Source of the DNA: Symbiodinium natans
Lineage: Eukaryota > Sar > Dinophyceae > Suessiales > Symbiodiniaceae
Direction of reading: 5' to 3'
Length of the DNA: 64,000 nt
NCBI GenBank assembly: GCA_905221605.1
Contig: CAJNDS010002432.1
Span: 366,207 to 430,206, forward strand
A program made the position numbers and the translations under genes. Of the stretch, positions 10,201 to 21,103 are shown piece by piece; positions within the stretch are counted from its first letter, which is position 1, and each line of letters starts with the position of its first letter. The notes under the pieces are model-generated. The model searched no databases. It saw only the letters and a list, made by a program, of their open reading frames with translations, and was not told the origin of the DNA.

Positions 10201-10231
10201 CCCAGTGCAGGTCTCAGCACATTCAGCCTAG
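7210..10231 (+). pseudogene. Pol of element A: C5-methyltransferase-like domain, RT, RNase H (stop plus frameshift)
   Basis: ATG 7210. Residues ~63-300 resemble a cytosine-5 DNA methyltransferase: LLDLFAG (residues 64-70, motif I), AAPPC with Cys ~127 (motif IV nucleophile), and LENPP with Glu ~190 (motif VI). RT follows with YVDD (residues 601-604), then RNase H with VADGSQVG (Asp ~834). A TAG at 9835-9837 interrupts RNase H in frame; the same frame continues with CFET and LSDNS, which carry the next acidic residues. A one-base shift near 10036 then leads to GVKNTDADDLSR and a stop at 10229-10231. That terminal N-x-x-AD-x-LSR motif is the usual end of such RNase H domains, so the lesions are genuine breaks. 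No oxygenase-like domain is present. Confidence 0.82.
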
Positions 10232-10304
10232 TGCCCGGGTACCAGCCAGACCGCTCGCGGTGGGGGTAGAGAGGCCTAATGCATTCACCGGCTGCCCCTG
10301 AAGT

Positions 10305-10504
10305 GGGGGTGTGATGGCCTTACATGCTCGTGGGATCTTGCCCAGCCTTTCCCACGAAGCATTTCACTCTCTCGCCCAGAGCAGCACCGCTGAAAACAGG
10401 AGAGCGAGTCGTTGGTACCCTAAACCCCTCCCTTTTGGGATAGGATTAGGGTTTGACTCCTCTCCCCAGCTAGGGTTAGGTCATGCAGTGCTTGTTGGGA
10501 GAAC
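10305..10504 (+). repeat. Split direct repeat B1 of element A
   Basis: A 200-bp unit starting GGGGGTGTGATGG and ending TGGGAGAAC, with no difference seen from the copy at 10815-11014. It contains telomere-like words (CCCTAAACCC, TTAGGGTTT, TAGGGTTAGG). Confidence 0.92.
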
Positions 10505-10814
10505 GCTTCGGGTTTTTGGTTCCCGTGTGTTTTCCCACAAGTGAATCATGCACCGCTGTTTGCATTAAGCCTAAACAAGCCTTGCACAGCTGGAGCATCT
10601 CCGGCTCACAGCTGGCCTTGACCTAACCCCTAGGTGGGGCCTTCTGCTTCTCGCCCACCCACCACTGCCCTTACGCACTCAAAGCATATCAGCCAAACGC
10701 CTGGATCCGTCCAGATCCCGCCTCCCAAAGTGGAGTAGCCCTTCAGAAATGCCCACTTGCCTCCCAAAGTGGAGTAGCCCCGGTCCCGCCTCGGGACCTC
10801 ATCGCACCTCAACA
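10505..10814 (+). repeat. Spacer between B copies, candidate A2 of element A
   Basis: 310 bp between the two B copies. It includes a short duplicated motif, CCTCCCAAAGTGGAGTAGCC, near 10725 and 10763. No ORF of note. By Ngaro architecture this is A2, but the matching A1 was not found at the left end of element A. Confidence 0.55.
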
Positions 10815-11014
10815 GGGGGTGTGATGGCCTTACATGCTCGTGGGATCTTGCCCAGCCTTTCCCACGAAGCATTTCACTCTCTCGCCCAGAGCAGCACCGC
10901 TGAAAACAGGAGAGCGAGTCGTTGGTACCCTAAACCCCTCCCTTTTGGGATAGGATTAGGGTTTGACTCCTCTCCCCAGCTAGGGTTAGGTCATGCAGTG
11001 CTTGTTGGGAGAAC
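10815..11014 (+). repeat. Split direct repeat B2 of element A (element 3' end)
   Basis: Second 200-bp copy; identity with B1 ends after GAGAAC. Like B of element 1 it opens with GGGGGTG. Confidence 0.9.
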
Positions 11015-12177
11015 AGTGCAGAGGCAGTTGCTGAAGTCTATCAATGGCAGGCCGTCGTGACATGAACTGCACTGCAGTTCATCTCAGCGGGCACAGCCTG
11101 CGCTACAGCAATACGAGCGCCACACCTTCAGACCAGCCAGCTCGCGGAACAAACAGCAACTGTTATGCTTTCATCAGGCTTGCCAGCACCTTACTTCTGC
11201 AAGCTGCCTTACCCTGCGCTTGAAAGAATCCTACATCTGAATCAGGAAGCAGAGCTCAAGTCACGCTACTTTTGCCTTGGAAGCTGGCCCAACTAAATAC
11301 AGACATCGCCAATCACACAAGGGTGCACCTACGGGTGCCGGACTCTTTCTTGAGCAGAGGAGCAGTTCCAGGCAAGCAGCCGCGCAGAGATCCCAAACGG
11401 AAACAGTGCATTAACCCCACTCATTGTAGAAGGGATTGTGGCTGGCCTCAACCGTTCCTGTTGCAATAAAGCATGAGGTGCGGATGCCGGAATTGCCGCA
11501 TTGAGCGGTTTACCCCGGTAGACCGCCGGCCGAGTCCACGAGACTCGGAGCAGCACATCCTTCCACACACATAAGGATGGGGTTTACTGCAGTTCTAACC
11601 CCTGGGGTCTGCGTGCACAATGCTCTGCTTCCTTTGCTACGAAGCGGAACTCGCAGAGCGGGAAAACTGCTCACCCTGCATCAACGAACTTATACCGCAA
11701 AGAGTTGAGTCGCCTTCCCCTGCGTCCCAAGGTGACATCAGCGTGTTGCCCTCCCGGCAGCAAGCCCACTGCCCGAAGCTCCACATAAATGTGTTATTCC
11801 AAGCCAGCTGATCCTCCTACGATCCTCTGCCTTTCTGCAAAGTGATCCATGTGGGACGCCACTAGATGGACACTATGGGCGACGGCCAACAGGTACGACC
11901 CAATTGCAGATCGGTGCGTGTTTGCTGGACGCAGTGAAACACATTAGGACGACGGGGAGAAGACCTTTTCAAACTGAGCGCTAAGCTACACCTCGTCTGA
12001 CATTAGCTAGCTAGCTCTGTCTTTGCGATCCCAAATCCTGTAAAGTCTCACCTTTCTTTTCAGTATTGAATTCAGTTTCACCTCTCCTAACCATTAGCTC
12101 CAACCCAATTTTCGGTGCTCAGACGGTGCAAATCGCCCGCAATGAGCAGAGCCCGCTCGCTCAGCGTTCAATAAAAT
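11015..12177. other. No recognised gene
   Basis: Unique-looking sequence between element A and the AGT array. Short open frames occur on both strands, but none shows a domain, conserved composition or splice-like borders. A short (AGCT)-rich run is at about 12005-12015. Confidence 0.5.
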
Positions 12178-12985
<808 letters not shown>

Positions 12986-14791
12986 GTTGTTAGTGGTAGT
13001 CGTAGTAGTGGTCGTAGTCGCAGTCGAAGTCATCGTCGTCGTAAAAATGGTAGCGTTGGAGTTTCAGAGTTTGGGGTTTAGGTTGAAACTTCAGATTGGT
13101 TCCAGCTTCCGAGTGAAAGGTTTCGCAGTAAACAAAGCGGGAGAGTGCTTCGCACCCCCATTTTGCCGTTAGGCAAAAAAAATCCAAGTTTGCAATGATC
13201 TGGGAGTGAGATATGTTTGCAATTTTTTCGGATTAATTACAACTTTGCTGATTGGGTGTGTTGTTTAAAATTTCATTTTGGCTGTGCTTGGAATGAGAAT
13301 TTGGTGAGTGTACAGGCCAACGCGTGACACATTGAGCTCGTTGGACATTTGGTGGAGACATTGCTTAGTTGGAAGTTGAGTGCTCATCGCGATTGGTGCT
13401 TTCTGGATAGATGAGGATTGCATGTCTCTGAATGGATGAGAATTGGATGTGGTTGATCTCGTGATCGCCTTATGAGGAGGTTTTGCACTTGTCGCATTTT
13501 GCGATGTGGATCTGCTCAGTGTCTCGACTGTGTGAAGCCAGGATCCTCGCGCTCGGTACACGAACAGGTCGAGGTGGTCTCCGGTCTTTCGACATGAAAG
13601 AAACCGCCGATGGTCTTCAGTGGAAGTGATTAGATTGGTTCCTGCTTTGTGTTGGTTCTGGTTTTTGTTGGTTGGTGGTTTGTTTGGTTTTGCTTTCTTT
13701 TGATCCAGCCAAGTTTCATTTTGATTTGGCTCGGCACGTTCTTGATATCTATCAATTTTTCGAGATTTCACCCATCTTGAGTTACCCGACATGTTCTTCT
13801 ACATCTTGCTGATGAGCAACAAGCACTGCGGTGGCCAAAATCAATAATCCGGCAATCAAACATGGTAATGGGATCCACCGTGTTCTTATCAATGTTGGCC
13901 GTTGTTCAATTGGCTGTCTGCTTGTGCGTTTCTCTTTGCCCCCTCTCAGAAGTAAGAGTGGACCGGGGGGCCTCGAGCAAAGCTAGCACTTGTTCAGGAA
14001 GCCGAGCTAGTGGTTGGGTGCTCGTTGACCTGTGATATTGATTTTTTTTTATAAATTCTTACGGGGGCAGGTACCTAGGGAACCTTGCGTTGCATACCCC
14101 CCTTGGACCCCCCTCCCTTAAGAATCCTATAACTATTGGCCGGTTAGATGACTGGAGGGCAACTAGTAAGGAAACCCGTCACGTGCCTTCATGGGTTTTG
14201 ATGGACTGTGCGGCTCTGGTTGCTTGGGGCAAGAGCAGCGAGAAATGCCTCTCAGGTGCTGACTTTTTTTGTTGTTTTTTATCGGTCCGTGGCATTGAAG
14301 GAGATGTGGTATGTTACTGGACCTCCCTCTCTCTCTCTCTCTCTTTTTTTTTTTTTTTTTCTTTCTTCTTCTCTCTTCTCTCTCCCTCTCTCTCTCCCTC
14401 TCTCTTTCTCTCCCTCTCTTGTATATGAAAAGACGTTTTCAAAACACATAAAAATTGTATTTGCATTTTAGATTATCTGAAACGAAAAAATCACGCAAAA
14501 ACAAATAAACATATACACGCATACACATATGTGTGTGGTTATGTTAAGCAGGAAGAGTTGCTGGAAGCCCAGCGGTTTCATCTTCCAAGAGCGTGGGAAC
14601 CGGAACCGCTTGTCGCAGTTGTCCCGCGCGCCAAGATCAGGGATAGTTCGCCTTTTTGGATTGGGCCCAACACAAAAGTCAACATCCAGTTGAAAGATGC
14701 CATCCAGTTCTGATTTTCCAACAAGTATAAGATCAACATCCCGCGACATATGTAAAACTGCACCTCTGATGGGCAAGAACACCGCCAAACA
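12986..14791. other. AT-richer intergenic stretch, no supported gene
   Basis: A minus-strand frame at 13265-13792 is open but has low-complexity Asn/Lys/Gln/Ser composition and no family resemblance. A CT tract lies at about 14326-14420. The region may hold 5' sequence of the following membrane-protein gene. Confidence 0.45.
14326..14420. repeat. CT/T microsatellite
   Basis: (CT)n followed by a T run and further CT-rich units. Confidence 0.9.
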
Positions 14792-16576
14792 ATGGCGGAG
14801 TCGCTGAGACATGGGGATGCCATGTTCGGTGTGACTCATGGTGGGAGCCTTCGCGGTGAGAATGATTTGGAACAGCAAGCAGCACAGACCGCCAGCGCGC
14901 CAGACACTTGCACAATCTTCAATGATCTCACAGTGGCAGTTGAAATCAAGTTAAGGCGAGGGAGCGGCTGGCAGCCGCTTTACCCCGAATCAAAACTTGA
15001 CGTGCCTGGAGACAATGATGACGTGTCGGTTCGATTACGAGATGCCGCTGGAGTTTGCGGCAGCTGCAAGGCAATGAGTGGCGTCCAACTGGTGCTGTCT
15101 GATGGCTTTGGAGACTTTGGTGCAAAAGCTACAGGATACGCGCTACATGAAGAAGCCGCGGCTGCAGAGGAAAAGTGTCAGCGGGAGAAGCGGCAAAAAG
15201 AAATCGAGACGAACTTGAGTGCAGAAGTGACCAGAGCGACTCTTTGGAGACAAAAATTGGCCATCATCAGCATCTCGACCTTCATCTCCGTCAGCCTGGG
15301 CGTCATGTGCTTATGCGCCGCGGCTTCTTACCTTCGCAAGACCGAACTGCAAGGCGTTGGCCTCGCTGTGGGGCTGATGGTGCTGTGGTGCTGTGCCGCC
15401 GGCGGAGTCGGTTTACTCACAGACGCAGAACCCAACCGCCACGATGCCTTGGAGCTGCAAGACCAGGTCCGGGCGGCGCGGCCGGAGCTCCAGGGCTATG
15501 AGGAACGCGGGGTCCTGGCCAACCAAAAAGATTTCATTAGGTGGCTTGGCTGCTTCTTGATCGTTCTCTTGGTCTCCGGTTGCAGCTTCATGGCCATGTT
15601 CGGAACCAGTTTGCGGGACGAGCACAGCAAGACCATCGTCGTGCTGTGGGGGGGGACGATTCTACTGCACTTCATCGGTGGCATCATCTATTGCATCTCG
15701 GAAAAGCCCAAGGACTGCATGGCGGCAGCAGGTCATTGTTTGGTCGGCATTTTTCTTTGTCCCTTCACTTGGATAGAAATGCTCCTGAACATATGTGGCG
15801 TGAAGAAGCCTACGCAGTTCATGCTTCATCCTCGGAAAAAGTCGTTGGATGCAGCTGTCCACGCCACCCACGAACGCACCATTGTGTTCGAAGGGAATGT
15901 GCTCCCAGACCGGGACACTGTTTGCTCCTGGCCCGGGAAGTATGCGTCCGCCTGGGCTGAGCTGGTGGCCGGTGCCCGCCAAAACGACATCAGTGCTGCA
16001 GTAGTGTTTCTGCCCGAAGGCTCCCAGCACTTCGGGCTGCATGATCCAATTCCTGCGAAAGAGGAGTTGCAGGATCTGCACGGCGAGTGCTGGTGCACTC
16101 CACTTTATGGGGAACAGAAGCCGTGGGGCTGCCGTTGGTGGTCGAAATGGATCGCCAACATTGAACTGGCAGTCAAACAAAACGCCACCCTTGAGGTGTA
16201 TTACTTCAATGGGAAGATGGGTTTAGGCAAAGTGAAGGATTTCACGACAGCCGGAGCAGAACATCTACGCCGTGAAGAGATCTTCCGCCGAAAAACTGTT
16301 TTCAAGAAGTCCGAAGATTTCCGGAGTGCCTTTGAGGCTGGCCTCAGACACCTGTCCAAGGAGGAAGGCCCGGATTCTTCTTCCCCATTTTCTCGGGAGG
16401 AACACCGTCGTTTTTTGGCTTGGCTTCCGGAGGAAGAGCGGCAGATTCTGGAGGAGTCAGAAGGCTTAGGCAATTCGCAAAAAGCGGAAGTAGCTTGGCT
16501 GCAACGGCAGGGTTTTCCATATGTCGAGAAAGAGGTGAGCCAACTTGGCGGCTCATCACCCATGGCGACAGGGTGA
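14792..16576 (+). CDS. Intronless multi-pass membrane protein, unknown family
   Basis: A 594-residue single frame with ATG at 14792 and TGA at 16574-16576. Residues 1-150 are soluble, with a charged EEAAAAEEKCQREKRQKE stretch near 120-137. Hydrophobic segments lie at about 155-180, 188-208, 250-272, 281-302 and 312-335. A soluble domain of ~250 residues follows, rich in Trp, Glu and Lys (for example GCRWWSKWI and VYYFNGKMGLG). The segments suggest five membrane passes, so the two soluble ends would be on opposite sides. I do not recognise the family. The lack of introns contrasts with the host genes after 39 kb and would fit a retroposed gene, but neither a poly-A remnant nor a spliced-leader relic was seen. 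Coding potential is strong: the length is far beyond chance and the composition is normal. Confidence 0.75.
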   Translation: MAESLRHGDAMFGVTHGGSLRGENDLEQQAAQTASAPDTCTIFNDLTVAVEIKLRRGSGWQPLYPESKLDVPGDNDDVSVRLRDAAGVCGSCKAMSGVQLVLSDGFGDFGAKATGYALHEEAAAAEEKCQREKRQKEIETNLSAEVTRATLWRQKLAIISISTFISVSLGVMCLCAAASYLRKTELQGVGLAVGLMVLWCCAAGGVGLLTDAEPNRHDALELQDQVRAARPELQGYEERGVLANQKDFIRWLGCFLIVLLVSGCSFMAMFGTSLRDEHSKTIVVLWGGTILLHFIGGIIYCISEKPKDCMAAAGHCLVGIFLCPFTWIEMLLNICGVKKPTQFMLHPRKKSLDAAVHATHERTIVFEGNVLPDRDTVCSWPGKYASAWAELVAGARQNDISAAVVFLPEGSQHFGLHDPIPAKEELQDLHGECWCTPLYGEQKPWGCRWWSKWIANIELAVKQNATLEVYYFNGKMGLGKVKDFTTAGAEHLRREEIFRRKTVFKKSEDFRSAFEAGLRHLSKEEGPDSSSPFSREEHRRFLAWLPEEERQILEESEGLGNSQKAEVAWLQRQGFPYVEKEVSQLGGSSPMATG

Positions 16577-16979
16577 CCAGCAGAGTCATTTCAGTAGCTG
16601 GCAATCAGCCAAATGTCGCCCCCAGCAGTCATTCATGTTTCATAGTTTGCTGAAGGCCAGCTTTGATGTCTTTTCAATTGTCAATTGTCACAGTCGGCCC
16701 TTGCGAAACAGCAAGATCAGATCCCCCCAACATCCAGAAAAACGTGGCGGCATCACAAGCCAAACAAGATGCGTGACCATCACCGCCAAGCATGAACGAC
16801 GTCAGCTACGTTTTTGACATGCACCGGTACTTCCAGTTTACATCAATCATAGTAGTAGAGCGTTTTGATTTGTTAGTTCAGGTTTTGGGGGGGTCATCTT
16901 TGCGGGGCGGCTCATATTGTTTCTACAAATCTCTGATGCCGTGATTCGTGTGATGATCGCCCTAAACCCTCAACCCGAC

Positions 16980-17302
16980 AGAACCCCAAACCACAACCCT
17001 TAACCCTTAACCCTTAACTCTTGACCCTTAACCCTAAACCCTGAACCCTAAGCCCTAAACCCTAAACCCTTAACCGTAAGCCCTAAGCCCTAAACCCTAA
17101 ACCCTAAACCTTACACCCTAACCCTTAACCGTAAACCCTAAGCCCGAAGCCCTAAGCCCTAAGCGCTAAACCCTAAACCCTAAACCCTAAGCCCTAAGCC
17201 CTAAGCCCTAAGCCCTAAGCCCTAAGCCCTAAGCCCTAAGCCCTAAGCCCTAAGCCCTAAGCCCTAAACCTAAACCTAAACCCTAAACCCTAAACCCTAA
17301 GC
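16980..17302. repeat. Interstitial telomere-like array (CCCTAAA / CCCTAAG)
   Basis: Degenerate CCCTAAA units (complement TTTAGGG, the plant-type telomere repeat also used by dinoflagellates). From about 17196 to 17265 there is a homogeneous block of the variant CCCTAAG. No chromosome end or ORF is associated. Confidence 0.93.
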
Positions 17303-17426
17303 ATGGTTGATGTGTATGTGTTGTCCAGGTGGTGGGAACCATGCTTTGAAAAGGCGGAGATACTTTGGTGGTTTTGATAGTCCGACGACATACAGAAGAA
17401 ATCATGTCTGTTCAGGCGATGTATAC

Positions 17427-17514
17427 ATTCATTCATTCATTCATTCATTCATTCATTCATTCATTCATTCATTCATTCATTCATTCATTCATTCATTCAT
17501 TCATTCATTCATTC
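17427..17514. repeat. ATTC tetranucleotide array
   Basis: About 22 consecutive ATTC units; AT dinucleotide runs follow at 17536-17563. Confidence 0.95.
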
Positions 17515-20500
17515 ACCGCCTCTGAAGCGTTATACATATATGTATATATATATATATATATATCCATACAGATTGTTATTTTAAGCCCAACAACACCTAG
17601 AAACGCCACCCGTGTCAGTGGGTCCAGTCACTTAGGAACTGTTCGGACATGCGTGTGGTTCAAAAGGCTTTCCGAAGTTCAAAGTGCTTTCCGAAGTTCC
17701 AAGGAAGTTCCGACTCAAAATTGCCAAGTTGAAGTTTAGGGTGACATACCCTGGCACCCTGCAACCAGGTTCCAAATTTACCCAGCCCTTTCCCATGTTG
17801 GAAGTCATAACCCTGCCACTTTTTTGGACCAAACCGTAAAGGGATGGAACTCTGTCATGGGATGTCACCGGTCTCAATTCCTTCAGGTGATGTATGTTCA
17901 GATAGATTCAGATAGTAATGCTCCCACCAGGTCTTTCAGCACCGGTATCCCACGATTCTTGGTCGTAGAACCACTGCAAAGTATGGTTCATTGAGTGCGT
18001 GACATGCCAATATGTTGCCTGGCATGGTCCCACTGTTGCTGGTTTTCACCTCGAAATGCCTAGTCAAAACCATCTACAGCACAGTGTTTGAAAATGTAGG
18101 TATATATATATATCACATATATATATATAAACTATTTTTTAAATACAACTACGTAATTATGTATCTGTCTGTGTATGCATGTAGGACAAACCTGCGCTAT
18201 GTGCGATAGGCTCTTGCAGGTACGAGATGGGGTTTATAGCTTGAACGGCGTTCATAACATAGCGTTTAAACGCTATAAAGGCGATGAAACCAAAAAAAGC
18301 CAATTTTTTTTTTAGTCTTTATAGCGGGAAAAAGCGCGCCCATGTTTTTTGTTTTTGCTGTGGCGGCTTTTTTGCTAAGGCTAACCGAAGGCAGGGCTTC
18401 GCAGCGGCCAGGAAGTGAGCAAATAAGCCCGTGCCACCGTGACCTGGTGTGCTCCCTTCCCAGCGCAGCCAGGGCAGACCAGCGATAGAGTGAGAGCAAT
18501 AGAGTGAGTGAGCCCCTCCGCGGCAAAAAGAAGATGCGCCGGGCCTTCGCAGCAAACACGTGCGCCCGGCCTCCGCATGATTTCGTTGCAACGTTTCAGG
18601 CTTTGACATGCTTTGACATGCTTTGACAGAATCGCAGTTTTCACATCTGAGAAGTCGCGCATTAAAACGTTGCCCTTGCAGTGCCACCAATGTGTCGGAG
18701 TACAATCAGCACAAAGTGCTGCTAACCGCTGCTAACCCTGAACTCGCCATGCACCGCTCATTACCCTGGGTGCAATGACACACCTCATCGGCATCCTGCC
18801 CGTCTCAATTTCGTGCGCACGTTTTGCATTGTTTAGCCCAGACAGCGTGCATCGCCCCAGCAACTTTGCAACAAAAATGGCAGCCATGAATTGATTCGCT
18901 GAAAATGCCTCTAGGAACCTAGCACATTTTGAACTGTGGAATTTTTGGCAGAAAGAGGCCGCAGAAAACACAGTCCAACTGCAAACGTGTCTTCAGCGCT
19001 CTTCTGTTAGTTATTGTGGTGCAACAATGTTGAAAACGTCGTCCGTCATTCCGTCGTGTTGGACAACGATTTTAAAGCAGCAGACTTTGAGAATCACTTT
19101 GGTGAGAACCAGACATGTCCCACATCATGCCATGCAGCGGCTCGAGCCTGTAATGCCATAAGACATGCGATGGTTTTGTGTGATAGCAGTGGTTCATTTG
19201 GCCGGAGCCTTGTTGTTGGCCCGCATGTCCTTCGGAACAAGTTTTGTGCACGGAAGGCCAATGCTTCAACGTCGGTGGATCCACAAGTGACCACGCCATC
19301 GACATGCACATGGTGTGAGCTCCAGAACAAGTGCAAAACGTCTCATATCCGGGCAACAGATTGCAAAGCTTCTGTGCCCAACGTGTGGGGTTTTGGTAAG
19401 ACGCATCCCAGGCCGTCATGCATGCCACACTGCATCCCATGCAAGGCACGCGAGGCCACTGTGTTTGACTGTGTTTTTTTAACTTGCTTTCATGCACATT
19501 GGCTGTGCACGAAACGCTTGCAGGTTGGAACTTGCTATTTTGCTGGAATTTTCGGTGACTTGGGCAATTGTGACCCGCAAAAAGGACTGGCTTGGGGCTT
19601 GCTGTTGTTTATTCCAATCATATTTCTTGAGTTTAATGAGGAAGTTTCTGGTCATCTCTTCTTGTTGTGAGTTTGGAATGTGTTGCGCACCAGGTTTCCA
19701 GTTCTCTGGGGTGTGTTCCCGTCAAGCTGGAAGTCCAACTGGCACGCTGAGTTTTGATGATTTTTCTTTTGTTTTTCAGCTTGGAAAACATGCCGGCTGT
19801 CCGATTTTGTGAGAAGTAATTGCCTGATTGGTTACCATGTGATTGTGGTTATCATCAAAGGATTGCCGAAAGCTTTGTGTGCCACCTCTGCTTGATATTC
19901 TTGCTGGACCTATGAGGTTTCGAGTTAGGTTGCAGCAAACAGCCTTTGTGCTTGAACTGCGCTGTGTGGTCGGGTCATTGGGTAGCTCAGCAACGAGTGA
20001 ACGAGAGCAAAAGGCGCCGCATGCAAAGGTACCCCGTGGATTAACGAACAAGAACGAAGAAGCCACAAGGAGCGGAATTGACCACAACGTCAGAAAAAAG
20101 AACACGCGGACACATCAAAACAAGCGAACTGAATTTAGAACACAGCAGCATGCAGCACATGCCACGGAGCTAGCGGTTGCTTTCATTCAATTTCCGGACG
20201 CCGCCAACGTTGACAGCGGTGACGCGACGATTCTGAGTTGGCCCTCACTCCTCCACCAGTCGTTGCACTAGGACCGCTCCGGTTGCTTTGGCACAAGCGT
20301 TGTTGGCATGTGCACGGCTGGAGCTGAATTGCCATCGCGGGGTCGTCAGGCAGTGTGAGTCACAACGTCGGGGGAACACATTGGTTGTTCGCGGGCGGCA
20401 AGGGGGGCGGTGGGTCATGCGGGGCACCCAACTTTTGCCCAGCCATGCATCGGGCCGAGCATGCTATGCTAGCTGCCGTGCTCACACGAAGTTGTAGGCT

Positions 20501-21103
20501 TCGCTCCGCCCTTTGAAGCAGCTGAGGGCCAGCTTCTTGGTGGCATTGCTTGATGGTATCAGCCCAAGCTGAGCTTGGTGATGCCAAGCAGACTCTGAAC
20601 TCGTGGCGCATGTCCGCCAGCTCAATGTCGAGCCGGCTCAGGTCCACGAATGCAGGGCTATGGAACGTGGATGAACGGTGTGTGTGGGTGTGTGGGTGTG
20701 TGTAGAGGAAACACGCCAGGGAAAATTTTGGCGAAACGGGCTGAGCTGTGCACGCACACGGTAGCGACCGACCGTGACTGACATAGGGCTCACACTCAAG
20801 CGCTTTGGCGAAGAAGTGGCAATGTCGTCCGGGCGGCAAGCGCGTCCGCGGAGCATCATCCTGCACTTGGAAGCCTGCAATGTTGAAGCGCCAGCCAATC
20901 AAAGCCACTTCTTCTTTCCAAGCGGTGGAGTTCGGCCAACGTGTCGACGGCGAAACGAGGTAGTGCTGACTGCAGTAGAATGCGGACATGTTCTTTGTAG
21001 TTCATTGAGTTGAGTGGTGTTCGTACGGAGTCTCCTACCACGTTGTGCATGTGATGTGATCAGGTGTGGCCTCTTTACTTGTGCAGCGTAGGCTCTCCGT
21101 GCC
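17515..21103. other. Intergenic stretch upstream of element B, no supported gene
   Basis: Open frames at 19014-19670 and 19843-20271 (+) and 20360-20989 (-) are Cys/His/Thr-rich in TG/CA-rich DNA, overlap similar frames on the other strand and show no domain. AT runs occur at about 18098-18130. The part next to 21,100 may be the 5' leader of element B, but no terminal repeat was recognised. Confidence 0.4.

Larger units (their letters stand above)
3378..11014 (+). mobile_element. Element A: YR-Gag-methyltransferase-RT-RNase H retroelement, decayed
   Basis: Order on the + strand: tyrosine recombinase (3616-5607), Gag (5762-7029, broken), Pol with methyltransferase, RT and RNase H (7210-10231, broken), then a B1-A2-B2 block (10305-11014). 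The left limit is set by the end of element 1; no A1 copy of the 10505-10814 segment was found between 3378 and 3616, so the 5' end may be truncated. The identical B copies suggest recent insertion, yet the ORFs carry several lesions. Confidence 0.78.

Noticed and set aside
13265-13792. A 175-codon minus-strand ORF
   Set aside because: Low-complexity composition driven by AT/GT-rich DNA, no homology recognised, isolated.
17427-17514. A short protein of repeated Ile-His-Ser-Phe residues
   Set aside because: Translation of the ATTC array.
19014-20989. ORFs of 218, 142 and 209 codons on both strands
   Set aside because: Overlapping frames in TG/CA-rich DNA with Cys/His/Thr-biased composition and no domain; treated as chance.
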